Of a stretch of DNA of 64,000 bases, positions 42,295 to 51,183 are shown in pieces. A program made the translations under genes and the position numbers. The notes beneath the pieces were generated by a model that worked only from the letters and a program-made list of their open reading frames with translations, ran no database searches and was not told the DNA's origin. Positions within the stretch are counted from its first letter, which is position 1. Each line of letters opens with the position of its first letter. This DNA is from an uncultured Paracoccaceae bacterium (GTDB taxonomy: Bacteria > Pseudomonadota > Alphaproteobacteria > Rhodobacterales > Rhodobacteraceae). The stretch is taken from assembly GCA_947487205.1 (NCBI GenBank), contig CANKVU010000017.1, positions 55,895-119,894 on the forward strand, written 5' to 3'.

Positions 42295-43023
42295 CTATTC
42301 GGCGTTCGCCCGCAAGAGGCGGCGCCTGGCGGCGGGGATCGCCTTCACCTCGACCCCGGTGAAGACGTGGATCGTGTCCATCTCCTCGTCGATGACCGCA
42401 TGGTCCGAAACCCGTCCGCCCATGCCGAGATAGGTGCGCAGGAGCGGCGGCATCGTCGCCATGGCGCGGCGTGGATCGGCCGCGCCGGCGCCCGCCTCGG
42501 ACAAGGACAGGCGGCGCGGCGCCTTGGCCCGCGGCCGCCACATGGAGGGCGCGACATGGCGCTCGTGGAGGAACGCGAAAGCCTCGCCATAGGCCGTCCA
42601 GTCGGTGCCGCCGAACGAGGCGCAACCGAAGAGCATCCCCGCGCGCGCCTCATCCACGATCCGCGTCAGCGCGGCCCAGGCCAGGCGCAGGATGTCGGGG
42701 TCGTGCCGATCGGGGTGGATGCAGAACCGCCCGAGTTCCACCATCGGCACGGCCAGATGGGCCAGGGGCGTGAGGTCGTAGACCGCCGCCGAATAGCTTC
42801 GCCCGGCCTCGTTCCCGTGGGACAGCGTCGCGATGCGGAACGTGGCGACGGCGGCCCCTGTGCCGACCTCCTCGATCAGGATGTGCCGACACAGCGCGTC
42901 ATGCGCGTCACCCCCCGCCCGGTCGGCGCGGAATGCCGCAGCGCGCAACGCCATGACGCGGTCGAAACGGATCGGGTCGCGGACCTCCACCGCGCGATAC
43001 CGGCCCTTCGAAAGGAGTGTCAT
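42295..43023 (-). CDS. olsB: L-ornithine N-alpha-acyltransferase-like (OlsB family) GNAT protein
   Basis: VMALRAAAFRA...ATFRIATLSHGNEAGRSYSAAVYDLTPLAHLAVPMVELGRFCIHPDRHDPDILRLAWAALTRIVDEARAGMLFGCASFGGTD. Confidence 0.85.
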   Translation of the reverse strand: MTLLSKGRYRAVEVRDPIRFDRVMALRAAAFRADRAGGDAHDALCRHILIEEVGTGAAVATFRIATLSHGNEAGRSYSAAVYDLTPLAHLAVPMVELGRFCIHPDRHDPDILRLAWAALTRIVDEARAGMLFGCASFGGTDWTAYGEAFAFLHERHVAPSMWRPRAKAPRRLSLSEAGAGAADPRRAMATMPPLLRTYLGMGGRVSDHAVIDEEMDTIHVFTGVEVKAIPAARRRLLRANAE

Positions 43024-43054
43024 GGTAGGCTCCGGGTCTTTATGGGCACGCCTG

Positions 43055-43093
43055 TCCTCCTATGTATCGGGCTGGAGACAAGAAGGAACCGTC
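43055..43093 (+). promoter_or_regulatory. Shared motif copy 1 (upstream of msrB): TCCTCCTATGTATC-N13-GAAGGAACCGTC
   Basis: Same two words with the same 13-nt spacer as at 58348-58386. Confidence 0.45.
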
Positions 43094-43124
43094 GCGACGG
43101 CTCCACCCCGTAATTCTCGAGGAC

Positions 43125-43520
43125 ATGATGGAAAAGATCACCAAATCCGACGCGGAATGGCGCGAAGAGCTTTCCGACCTGGCATACAAGGTGACGCGCA
43201 AGCACGGCACCGAGCGGGCGGGAACGCACGAGGATTTCCCCCACGCCCCCGGCACTTACAATTGCGTCTGCTGCGGCCTGCCCGTCTTCGACCAGGCGCA
43301 CAAGTTCGACTCCGGTACCGGGTGGCCGTCGTTCTACCAGCCGGCCACGCAGGAGAACGTGGAGACGTGCGAGGACCGCAAGCTGTTCATGAAGCGCACC
43401 GAAGTGCATTGCGCCCGCTGCGAGGCGCATCTGGGCCACGTCTTCCCTGACGGGCCGGACCCGACCGGATTGCGCTATTGCATCAACGGCGTGGCGCTCG
43501 AGTTCGACGCCAAGGAATAA
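43125..43520 (+). CDS. msrB: Peptide-methionine (R)-S-oxide reductase
   Basis: NCVCCGLPVFDQAHKFDSGTGWPSFYQPA...EVHCARCEAHLGHVFPDGPDPTGLRYCINGVALEF. Confidence 0.96.
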   Translation: MMEKITKSDAEWREELSDLAYKVTRKHGTERAGTHEDFPHAPGTYNCVCCGLPVFDQAHKFDSGTGWPSFYQPATQENVETCEDRKLFMKRTEVHCARCEAHLGHVFPDGPDPTGLRYCINGVALEFDAKE

Positions 43521-43685
43521 CCGGGAGCGGCGCGTCTCTCGCCATTTCCTGATCCGCGAGGCCCATGGATGGCGACGCCTAGATCTTGGTCCCTTGGCCT
43601 CAGCCGGCGTCGCGGGACGCGACGGGAATGGTGGACGGCAGGCATCTGCGGTCCATCTGACCGATGGACAAGGGACGGAGTGATC

Positions 43686-44576
43686 ATGAACCCAGACTGG
43701 ATTGCGGTCGACTGGGGCACGTCGCGACTGCGCGCCTGGGCCATGGAAGGGACGCGTGCCATGGCCGAGGCTTCCTCGGACGCGGGAATGGGTGGCCTTT
43801 CCCGGGAGGGATTCGGTCCCGCGCTGGACAGCCTGCTGTCGGAATGGGACCCTGCCCCCGAAACGCCCGTCATCGCCTGCGGCATGGTGGGCGCCCGCCA
43901 GGGCTGGGTCGAGGCGCCCTACCGCGCGGTTCCGTGCGCCCCGGTGGACGGGCCGTTCACCCGCGTGAGGGAGAGCGCCCGGCCGGTCCACATCGTCCCC
44001 GGTTTGCGGCAGGACCGCCCGGCGGCCGACGTGATGCGCGGCGAGGAAACGCAGATCGCCGGGTTCCTGGCGCTGAACCCGAACTTCGACGGGACGCTAT
44101 GCCTGCCCGGCAGCCACACCAAGTGGGTCCAGGTTTCCGCCGGCGAGGTGATCTCGTTCCAGACCGCGATGACCGGAGAGTTGTTCGCCGCGCTCCGGAA
44201 CCACACCGTCCTGTCGCATACTCTGACAGATGATTGGGACGACGCGACATTCGTCGAGGCCGTGGCGGACGGAATGAGCCGCCCCGAGGCGCTGGCGCAT
44301 CGGCTTTTCAACCTCCGCGCGCGAGCCCTTCTTGAGGAGGGCGTCGGGGCCGGCGCGACCTCACGGGCATCGGGCCTTCTTGTGGGCGCGGAGCTCGCCC
44401 ATGCCCGCCCGTATTGGCTGGGCATGCCGGTGGCCATCATCGGCGCGCCGGCATTGTCGGCCCGCTATGGCGCCGCGCTCCGCGCCCAGGCGGTGGAGGC
44501 GACCGTGGCGCGGGACAGCGCCTGCACGCTGGCGGGCCTCTCCGCGGCCCGCACGATCCTGGGGGGAACCACATGA
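43686..44576 (+). CDS. dgoK: 2-dehydro-3-deoxygalactonokinase
   Basis: MNPDWIAVDWGTSRLRAWAMEG...IACGMVGARQGWVEAPY...CLPGSHTKWVQVSAGEVISFQTAMTGELFAALR. Confidence 0.93.
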   Translation: MNPDWIAVDWGTSRLRAWAMEGTRAMAEASSDAGMGGLSREGFGPALDSLLSEWDPAPETPVIACGMVGARQGWVEAPYRAVPCAPVDGPFTRVRESARPVHIVPGLRQDRPAADVMRGEETQIAGFLALNPNFDGTLCLPGSHTKWVQVSAGEVISFQTAMTGELFAALRNHTVLSHTLTDDWDDATFVEAVADGMSRPEALAHRLFNLRARALLEEGVGAGATSRASGLLVGAELAHARPYWLGMPVAIIGAPALSARYGAALRAQAVEATVARDSACTLAGLSAARTILGGTT

Positions 44577-45175
44577 GAGAGATCATTGCCATCCTGCGCG
44601 GCATCGATCCGACCGAGGCCGTCGATGTCGCCGGCACCTTGATAGAGGCCGGCATCACGCGGATCGAGGTGCCGCTGAATTCCCCCTCGCCCTTCGCCTC
44701 GATCGAGGCGATGGCCGAGGCGCACGGGGCAGTGGCTCAGATCGGCGCCGGCACCGTCCTCGGCGTCGAGGACGTGCGGAAGGTGCGCGATTGCGGGGGG
44801 CAGATGGTTGTGTCCCCGAATTGTGATCCGGAGGTCATCGAAGCCACGCGCGCCGCGGGAATGGATAGCTATCCGGGCGTCCTGACCCCGACCGAGTGCT
44901 TCGCCGCGCTGAAGGCCGGTGCCACGGCATTGAAGGTCTTCCCCGCCTTCCAGATGGGCATCGACGGGCTGAAGGCGCTGCGCGCGGTCCTGCCGGTGGA
45001 GACGCGGGTCTACATGGTGGGCGGCGTGGGGCCGGATGGATTCCGCGACTGGCTTGCGGCCGGCGCGGCGGGCTTCGGCATCGGCACGAGCCTCTACCGC
45101 CCCGGCGATGCCCCCGATGACGTGGCTCCGCGCGCGGCACGGATGGTCGCGGCATGGGACGCGGCCCAAGCATGA
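44573..45175 (+). CDS. dgoA: 2-dehydro-3-deoxy-6-phosphogalactonate aldolase
   Basis: IIAILRGIDPTEAVDVAGTLIEAGITRIEVPLNSP...IGAGTVLGVEDV...PGVLTPTECFAALKAGATALKVFPA. Confidence 0.93.
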   Translation: MREIIAILRGIDPTEAVDVAGTLIEAGITRIEVPLNSPSPFASIEAMAEAHGAVAQIGAGTVLGVEDVRKVRDCGGQMVVSPNCDPEVIEATRAAGMDSYPGVLTPTECFAALKAGATALKVFPAFQMGIDGLKALRAVLPVETRVYMVGGVGPDGFRDWLAAGAAGFGIGTSLYRPGDAPDDVAPRAARMVAAWDAAQA

Positions 45176-46032
45176 AGGTGACCGTCCACGACACCACGCG
45201 ATGCCTCCTGGGGGAGGGGCCGCTCTGGCACCCCGAGCGGGAGGCGTTCCTGTGGTGCGACATCCTCTCGCGCCGCATCCTGTCGCGCGAAGGCGGTGCC
45301 CTGCGGGACTGGAGCTTCGACCGGTTCGTGTCCTGCATGGGATGGGTCGATGGCGACCGGGTCCTCGTCGCGACCGAAACCGACCTTACGCTCCTTACCC
45401 TGTCCTCCGGCGCGACGGAGAGCGTCGCGACCCTTGAATCCGACGATCCGTCGACCCGGTCGAACGACGGCCGGGCAGACCCGTTCGGTGGATTCTGGGT
45501 CAGCACGATGGGTGTCGACAAGTCGGAGGGGGCGGGTGCCATCTACCGGTTCCACGGCGGAAAGCTGACATGCCTCCGGTCCGGCCTGACCATCCCGAAC
45601 GCGATCTGCTTTTCCCCGGACGGGCGGCATGCCTTCTTCACCGACACGCCGACCCGGGTCGTGATGCGCTGGGCGCTGGATTCCGACGGCTGGCCCGATG
45701 GCGAACCCGAGCCCTTCGTGGACGAGACCGCCGAGGGGCATCGCCCCGACGGCGCTGTCTGCGACGCAGACGGCCAGCTCTGGGTATCGCATTGGGGGTC
45801 GAGCAGGGTCGCGGTCTACGACGCCCAGGGGCAACTCCGGCGCGAGGTGGGGCTGCCGGCGACGCAGGCCACCTGCCCGGCCTTCGGCGGGCCGGATCTG
45901 TCGACGCTTTACTGCACGACCGCGGCCGTCGGTCTGTCCGAAGAGGAACTGACGCGGAACCCCGCCCATGGCCTGACATTCGCCATCGAGGATGCCGGGC
46001 GGGGGCAGGCCGAGCACAGGGTGATCCTGTGA
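45172..46032 (+). CDS. SMP-30/gluconolactonase family sugar lactonase
   Basis: CLLGEGPLWHPEREAFLWCDIL...RSNDGRADPFGGFWVSTMG...IPNAICFSPDGRHAFFTDT...RPDGAVCDADGQLWVSHWG. Confidence 0.93.
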   Translation: MKVTVHDTTRCLLGEGPLWHPEREAFLWCDILSRRILSREGGALRDWSFDRFVSCMGWVDGDRVLVATETDLTLLTLSSGATESVATLESDDPSTRSNDGRADPFGGFWVSTMGVDKSEGAGAIYRFHGGKLTCLRSGLTIPNAICFSPDGRHAFFTDTPTRVVMRWALDSDGWPDGEPEPFVDETAEGHRPDGAVCDADGQLWVSHWGSSRVAVYDAQGQLRREVGLPATQATCPAFGGPDLSTLYCTTAAVGLSEEELTRNPAHGLTFAIEDAGRGQAEHRVIL

Positions 46033-47042
46033 CCGATCCCGTCGCGATCGGCGCCCTGCCCGATGGACGCCGGGTGCGAGCCGTCACGCTGGACAACGGC
46101 CGCCTGCGCGTGACCGTGTGGGACCATGGCGCGCGCTTGCACGACGTGCGAATGGCGGGACATGGCTTCTCGCTTGTTCTCGGGGGTCGTGAGCCCGAAG
46201 TTTATGGGTCCCTGTTGTCCACCTTTGGGGCGATCATCGGACCCGTCGCGAACCGGATCCGCAATGCCAGATTCGAGATCGACGGAACGGTCTATCAGGT
46301 GGAAGCCGGGACGAACGGCCATTGCCTGCATTCGGAATCCGCCGGCCTGCACGGCAAGATATGGGAAATCGCCGAGATCCTGCCGGACGCCGTGACCCTG
46401 GCCCTCGACCTGCCGCACGGCGAGGGCGGGTTTCCCGGGAACCGCCATGTGCGCGCGCGCTATGCCCTCGACGGTGCGACCCTGCGGCTGGACCTGTCCG
46501 CCACCACGGACCGGGCCACACCGATGGGCCTGACCCACCATCCCTATTGGACGATGCAGGATCCCGAAAGCTGGGGCGGACAAACCTTGTGGATCGACGC
46601 GGCGCACTATCTCCCGGTGGACGACGAGACGATCCCCACCGGCGAGATCGCACCGGTCGGTGATACGGGCTACGATTTCCGCACCCCGCGGTGGCTGGAC
46701 CCGGACACAGTGCCGCCCCTCGACCACAATTTCTGCCTCGCGCAGGCACCGCGCAACCTGACCCCCTGCCTGCGCCTGACGGGCCCCGAGACAGGCTTGA
46801 CGCTCGAGATCGCGACCACGGCGCCCGGGTTGCAGGTGTTCGACATGCGGCCCTTCTCCATCGAGGACGAGCCGACCCTGCATGGCCATCCCTACCCGGC
46901 CGGGGCCGCTTTGGCGATGGAGCCGCAGATGTGGCCCGACGCCCTGGGCCGGTCGGACTGGCCGGGCATCGTCCTGCGCCCCGGGGACACCTGGCGGCTT
47001 GCGGCGGAGTACCGCCTTACGGCCGGGGATCAGGTGCGCTGA
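46029..47042 (+). CDS. galM: Aldose 1-epimerase family protein (GTG start)
   Basis: GAIIGPVANRIRNARFEIDG...LHSESAGLHGKIWEI...THHPYWTM...DHNFCLAQ; GTGA overlap with the lactonase gene. Confidence 0.9.
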   Translation: MTDPVAIGALPDGRRVRAVTLDNGRLRVTVWDHGARLHDVRMAGHGFSLVLGGREPEVYGSLLSTFGAIIGPVANRIRNARFEIDGTVYQVEAGTNGHCLHSESAGLHGKIWEIAEILPDAVTLALDLPHGEGGFPGNRHVRARYALDGATLRLDLSATTDRATPMGLTHHPYWTMQDPESWGGQTLWIDAAHYLPVDDETIPTGEIAPVGDTGYDFRTPRWLDPDTVPPLDHNFCLAQAPRNLTPCLRLTGPETGLTLEIATTAPGLQVFDMRPFSIEDEPTLHGHPYPAGAALAMEPQMWPDALGRSDWPGIVLRPGDTWRLAAEYRLTAGDQVR

Positions 47043-47767
47043 GCCACCGCGACGATCGCGGTCTCGATCAGGGTCAGGCAATCGGGGCTGGAAAAGCGGT
47101 GATCGGCGCCATTGACCAGGGTCAGCCGAACATCGCCGTGCAGATGATCGAGCAGCCGGAGGGCCGTCTCCCGCGTCACGTCGGCGTCCTCGGTTCCCTG
47201 CAGCAGCCGAACCCGGCCGAGCCGCGGCGGAGGACGGCGCAGAACGAGGTGCCCGCGCCCGTCCTCGATCAGACGCTGCGTGATGACGTAAGGGGCCCCG
47301 TACTCGCTGGGAAGCGCCACGCGGCCCTCCTGCGTGAGGGTCTCGCGTTGCGCCGCGTCGAAACCCGCCCACATGCTGTCCTCGGTGAAATCTGGCGCCG
47401 CGGCGATGCCGACGAACCCCGCCACCCGGTCGAGCCGGTGGGCGACCAGGAGCCCGATCCATCCCCCCATGGACGAGCCGACGAGTACAACGGGTCCGTC
47501 TGTCAGCGCCTCGATCGCGGACGCGGCATCGCGGGCCCAATCGCCGATGGCGCCCTCCTCGAAGGTTCCGGAACTCTGCCCGTGGCCGGAATAGTCGAAC
47601 CGGAGGAAGGCGCGACCGGTCCTCGCGGCCCACGCGTCGAGGTGGACGGCCTTGGTACCCTCCATGTCGGACTTGAACCCCCCGAGGAACACGATCCAGG
47701 GTCCCTGCCCCGGCCGGCGGTGATAGGCGATGCAACGACCATCTGCGGTGACGAGGAATTCGGTCAT
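47030..47767 (-). CDS. Alpha/beta hydrolase
   Basis: [43 protein letters not shown]...[16 protein letters not shown]; 13-nt convergent overlap with galM. Confidence 0.92.
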   Translation of the reverse strand: MTEFLVTADGRCIAYHRRPGQGPWIVFLGGFKSDMEGTKAVHLDAWAARTGRAFLRFDYSGHGQSSGTFEEGAIGDWARDAASAIEALTDGPVVLVGSSMGGWIGLLVAHRLDRVAGFVGIAAAPDFTEDSMWAGFDAAQRETLTQEGRVALPSEYGAPYVITQRLIEDGRGHLVLRRPPPRLGRVRLLQGTEDADVTRETALRLLDHLHGDVRLTLVNGADHRFSSPDCLTLIETAIVAVAQRT

Positions 47768-47924
47768 GGGACGGACCGTCGCGGCGTTGCCCGTCCGCGT
47801 CAAGCAAGATGGAGCGGCCGGCCGGCCGATCCGGTTGACAGGATCGGACCGCTCGGCCATGTGCCAAGCGACATACTTGCAACCGGGCGTTCCGTGGGCG
47901 CCGAACCGACGAGGAGAGTGGCCG

Positions 47925-49871
47925 ATGGCCCCAATTTCCCTGACATTTCCCGACGGCAACGCGCGCGAATTCGATGCCGGCGTGACCCCCGCCGAGGTCG
48001 CGGCCTCGGTCTCGAAATCCCTGTCGAAGAAGGCGATATCGGCCAGCGTGGACGGACGCCATTGGGACCTGCAGTGGCCCATCGAGGCAGATGCGGCAAT
48101 CGCGATCCACACCTTCGACGACGATGCCGCGGCCTACGAGCTGATCCGCCACGACCTGGCGCATATCATGGCCCGCGCGGTGCAGGAGATCTGGCCAGAC
48201 GTGAGGGTCACGATCGGCCCGGTCATCGCCAATGGCTGGTACTACGATTTCGACCGGGAAGAGCCCTTTACGCCCGAGGATCTGACCCGGATCGAGAAAA
48301 CCATGAAGGAGATCATCGCCCGGCGCGATCCAGTCACGACCGAGGTGTGGGACCGGGCGCGCGCGATCGCGCATTACGAGGCCCGGAGCGAACCCTACAA
48401 GGTCGAACTGATCGAGGCGATCCCCGGGAACGAGCCCCTGCGGATGTATTGGCACGGGGACTGGCAGGACCTGTGCCGCGGTCCGCACCTGCAGCATACC
48501 GGCCAGGTGCCCGGCGACGCGTTCAAGCTGATGTCGGTGGCCGGCGCGTATTGGCGCGGCGATTCCACCCGGCCGATGCTGCAGCGGATCTATGGCGTGG
48601 GGTTCCGCACCAAGAAGGAGCTCGACGCCCACCTGACGATGCTGGAGGAGGCCGCCAGGCGCGACCACCGACGGCTCGGCCGGGAGATGGACCTGTTCCA
48701 CATGCAGGAGGAGGCCCCGGGGCAGGTATTCTGGCATCCGAACGGCTGGTCGATCTATGTCGCCCTGCAGGATTACATGCGTCGCCGCCAGCGCGCTCAC
48801 GGCTATGTGGAGGTGAACACCCCCCAGGTCGTGGACCGAAAGCTGTGGGAAGCGTCGGGCCATTGGGAGAAGTACCAGGAGAACATGTTCATCGTCGAAG
48901 TCGACGAGGACCATGCCCGCGAGAAGGCCGTGAACGCCCTGAAACCCATGAACTGCCCCTGCCATGTGCAGGTCTACAACCAGGGTCTCAAATCCTATCG
49001 GGACCTGCCCTTGCGGATGGCGGAATTCGGGTCGTGCAACCGCTATGAGCCCTCCGGCGCCCTTCACGGGATCATGCGTGTCCGCGGCTTCACCCAGGAC
49101 GACGCCCATGTCTTCTGCGAGGAAAGCCAGATCGAGGCGGAAACCAAGCGTTTCATCGACATGCTGGCCGGGATCTATCGCGACCTCGGATTCGAGCGGT
49201 TCAGGGTCAAGTTCTCCGACCGTCCCGAGACCCGTTCGGGTTCGGACGAGGTCTGGGACAAGGCTGAGCAGGCCCTGAAGGACGCGACCGAGGCGGCGGG
49301 CTGCGCCTTCGAGCTGAATCCGGGCGAGGGCGCCTTCTACGGCCCGAAGCTGGAATTCGTCCTGACCGACGCGATCGGCCGCGACTGGCAATGCGGCACG
49401 CTGCAAGTCGATTTCGTCCTCCCCGACCGTCTCGACGCGACTTATATCGGTCGCGACGGCGCACGGCACCGACCCGTCATGCTGCACAGGGCGATCCTGG
49501 GAAGTTTCGAGCGCTTCATCGGGATCCTAGTCGAGGATTCCGCCGGCCGCCTGCCCTTGTGGCTGGCACCCCGGCAGGCGGTTGTGGCCACGATCGTGTC
49601 CGATGCCGACGCGTATGCCGAGGATGTCGTTGCCCACCTTCGGAAGGCCGGGTTGAGGGTCGACGCGGATACCCGCAACGAGAAGATCAATTACAAGGTG
49701 CGCGAGCATTCCATGGGCAAGGTTCCCGCGATCCTTGCCGTGGGCGCGCGCGAGGTGGCCGAGGGTACCGTGGCCCTCCGGCGGCTGGGCGAAAAGCACC
49801 AGCGTACCATGCCCCTCGACGAGGCGGTGGCCGATCTCGCGCGCGAAGCCACCCCGCCGGATCTGCGCTAA
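47925..49871 (+). CDS. thrS: Threonyl-tRNA synthetase
   Basis: TGS domain then [38 protein letters not shown]...[29 protein letters not shown]. Confidence 0.97.
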   Translation: MAPISLTFPDGNAREFDAGVTPAEVAASVSKSLSKKAISASVDGRHWDLQWPIEADAAIAIHTFDDDAAAYELIRHDLAHIMARAVQEIWPDVRVTIGPVIANGWYYDFDREEPFTPEDLTRIEKTMKEIIARRDPVTTEVWDRARAIAHYEARSEPYKVELIEAIPGNEPLRMYWHGDWQDLCRGPHLQHTGQVPGDAFKLMSVAGAYWRGDSTRPMLQRIYGVGFRTKKELDAHLTMLEEAARRDHRRLGREMDLFHMQEEAPGQVFWHPNGWSIYVALQDYMRRRQRAHGYVEVNTPQVVDRKLWEASGHWEKYQENMFIVEVDEDHAREKAVNALKPMNCPCHVQVYNQGLKSYRDLPLRMAEFGSCNRYEPSGALHGIMRVRGFTQDDAHVFCEESQIEAETKRFIDMLAGIYRDLGFERFRVKFSDRPETRSGSDEVWDKAEQALKDATEAAGCAFELNPGEGAFYGPKLEFVLTDAIGRDWQCGTLQVDFVLPDRLDATYIGRDGARHRPVMLHRAILGSFERFIGILVEDSAGRLPLWLAPRQAVVATIVSDADAYAEDVVAHLRKAGLRVDADTRNEKINYKVREHSMGKVPAILAVGAREVAEGTVALRRLGEKHQRTMPLDEAVADLAREATPPDLR

Positions 49872-50194
49872 CTCAGAAGGTCTGTCTGCACCTCGGGGCC
49901 CCATCCGAGGTGCAGCTTATCCCTGGTCTCAATCACCGGGCGCTTCATCAGCGCCGGATGCGACCGGAGAAGCGCGACGGGATCGCCCGATTGCTCATCC
50001 ACCGACAGCTTGCGCCACGTCGTGGAGCGTCGATTGAGCAGCTTTTCGCCGAAAGCATCGTGGAACCGGTCAGCCGTGCCGTGTGCAAACCCGTCCCGCC
50101 GCAGGTCGTGCAGGCGAACCTCATATCCACGTTTTTCCAACGCGATCAGCGCTTTCCGGCAGGTGTCGCAGTTCTTCAGGCCGTACAGGACCAT
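49868..50194 (-). CDS. ArsC/Spx-family reductase-like protein
   Basis: [35 protein letters not shown]...[12 protein letters not shown]...[13 protein letters not shown]. Confidence 0.9.
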   Translation of the reverse strand: MVLYGLKNCDTCRKALIALEKRGYEVRLHDLRRDGFAHGTADRFHDAFGEKLLNRRSTTWRKLSVDEQSGDPVALLRSHPALMKRPVIETRDKLHLGWGPEVQTDLLS

Positions 50195-50367
50195 ATTCCT
50201 TCCCTTCTTCCGTCGTTAAGACTTTGCTTGATTTATCGTCCAGCTTCGCTTCAGGATTTGGGTGTCAATCTTTCCGTGGCGCCGCTTTTGACGAGATGCC
50301 TGACTTGGAAGACCCTGGCTGCACTAAGCCGCACGCGCGGCAAGACGATGACTATCGGAGATCAGGT

Positions 50368-50574
50368 ATGCCCACCGGCACCGTGAAATGGTTCAACACC
50401 ACCAAAGGCTACGGCTTCATTGCGCCCGATTCGGGTGGAAAGGACGTATTTGTCCACATCTCGGCAGTCGAACGCGCGGGGCTGACCGGCCTCGCCGACA
50501 ACCAGAAGATCAGCTACGAACTGATCTCGGGCCGCGACGGACGCGAGTCCGCAGGGGAGCTGCAACCGCTCTGA
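50368..50574 (+). CDS. Cold-shock protein
   Basis: MPTGTVKWFNTTKGYGFIAPDSGGKDVFVHISAVERAGL, CSD RNP motifs. Confidence 0.96.
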   Translation: MPTGTVKWFNTTKGYGFIAPDSGGKDVFVHISAVERAGLTGLADNQKISYELISGRDGRESAGELQPL

Positions 50575-50636
50575 TCCGCCCTCGGCGGACACCTTCCACG
50601 AGGCCAGCGCCACCACGCGGGCCTTCTTGTTCCCAA

Positions 50637-51032
50637 TCAAGATGCCAGGCGCAGCATCACCGCGACGCCCGCCCAGGCCGCAAATCCGGTCAGCACCGTT
50701 CCCCACGCGGTGTCCAACGCGACCATGGTCCACGACCAGTCCCGCATCACGGACATCGACGTGAATTCGTAGGTCCCGTACGCCATCGCACCGATCACGG
50801 CCCCCTTCAGCGCGGCTTCGAGCGGGTTGCCGGCAAGCATGGCCGGGCCCGAAACCAGCCAGACCAGACCGGCTACATAGGCCAGATAGAACGCTGCCGC
50901 TGGCAGGACGAGGGGCGCATCGCGCATCGCATCGCCCAGATGGCGCTCGAAAACCGGCTGCATGACCAGTTTCAGGACGACCGCATCCAGCACGAGGAAG
51001 ATGACGGCCGTAAGAAGGTAGAGGGGGAACAT
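50637..51032 (-). CDS. DUF2177 family membrane protein
   Basis: MFPLYLLTAVIFLVLDAVVLKLVMQPVFERHLGDAMRDAPLVLPAAAFYLAYVAGLVWLVSGPAM...GAMAYGTYEFTSMSVMRDWSW. Confidence 0.85.
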   Translation of the reverse strand: MFPLYLLTAVIFLVLDAVVLKLVMQPVFERHLGDAMRDAPLVLPAAAFYLAYVAGLVWLVSGPAMLAGNPLEAALKGAVIGAMAYGTYEFTSMSVMRDWSWTMVALDTAWGTVLTGFAAWAGVAVMLRLAS

Positions 51033-51125
51033 GGCTACTCCGTCCGGGATATCGGAAGCAACCTAGCGTGGATCGCGGCAGGGCTAGTGCCGAGACGCGC
51101 GGCCGGGCCGCTGCCACGACGCAAG

Positions 51126-51154
51126 AGCCCGCCGCGCGGGGGGCGCGGCGGGCT
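51126..51154 (-). terminator. Hairpin terminator downstream of lon
   Basis: AGCCCGCCGCGC-ggggg-GCGCGGCGGGCT, perfect 12 bp stem; weak T-tract. Confidence 0.65.
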
Positions 51155-51183
51155 GTGCAATCAAGGAGAACGGTACCGCCGCC

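Noticed and set aside
40478-42433. 651 aa plus-strand ORF over the ABC-F gene
   Set aside because: Antisense shadow; Walker motifs are on the minus strand.
43085-43112. Possible EcfG-type promoter GGAAC...CGTA upstream of msrB
   Set aside because: The spacer is 19 nt rather than 16-17, and the same GGAAC at sufT abuts the start codon, so it cannot be a -35 there.
45909-49487. 1192 aa minus-strand ORF antisense to galM and thrS
   Set aside because: High-GC shadow ORF; both opposite-strand genes have clear family motifs and the translation looks like reverse-frame noise.
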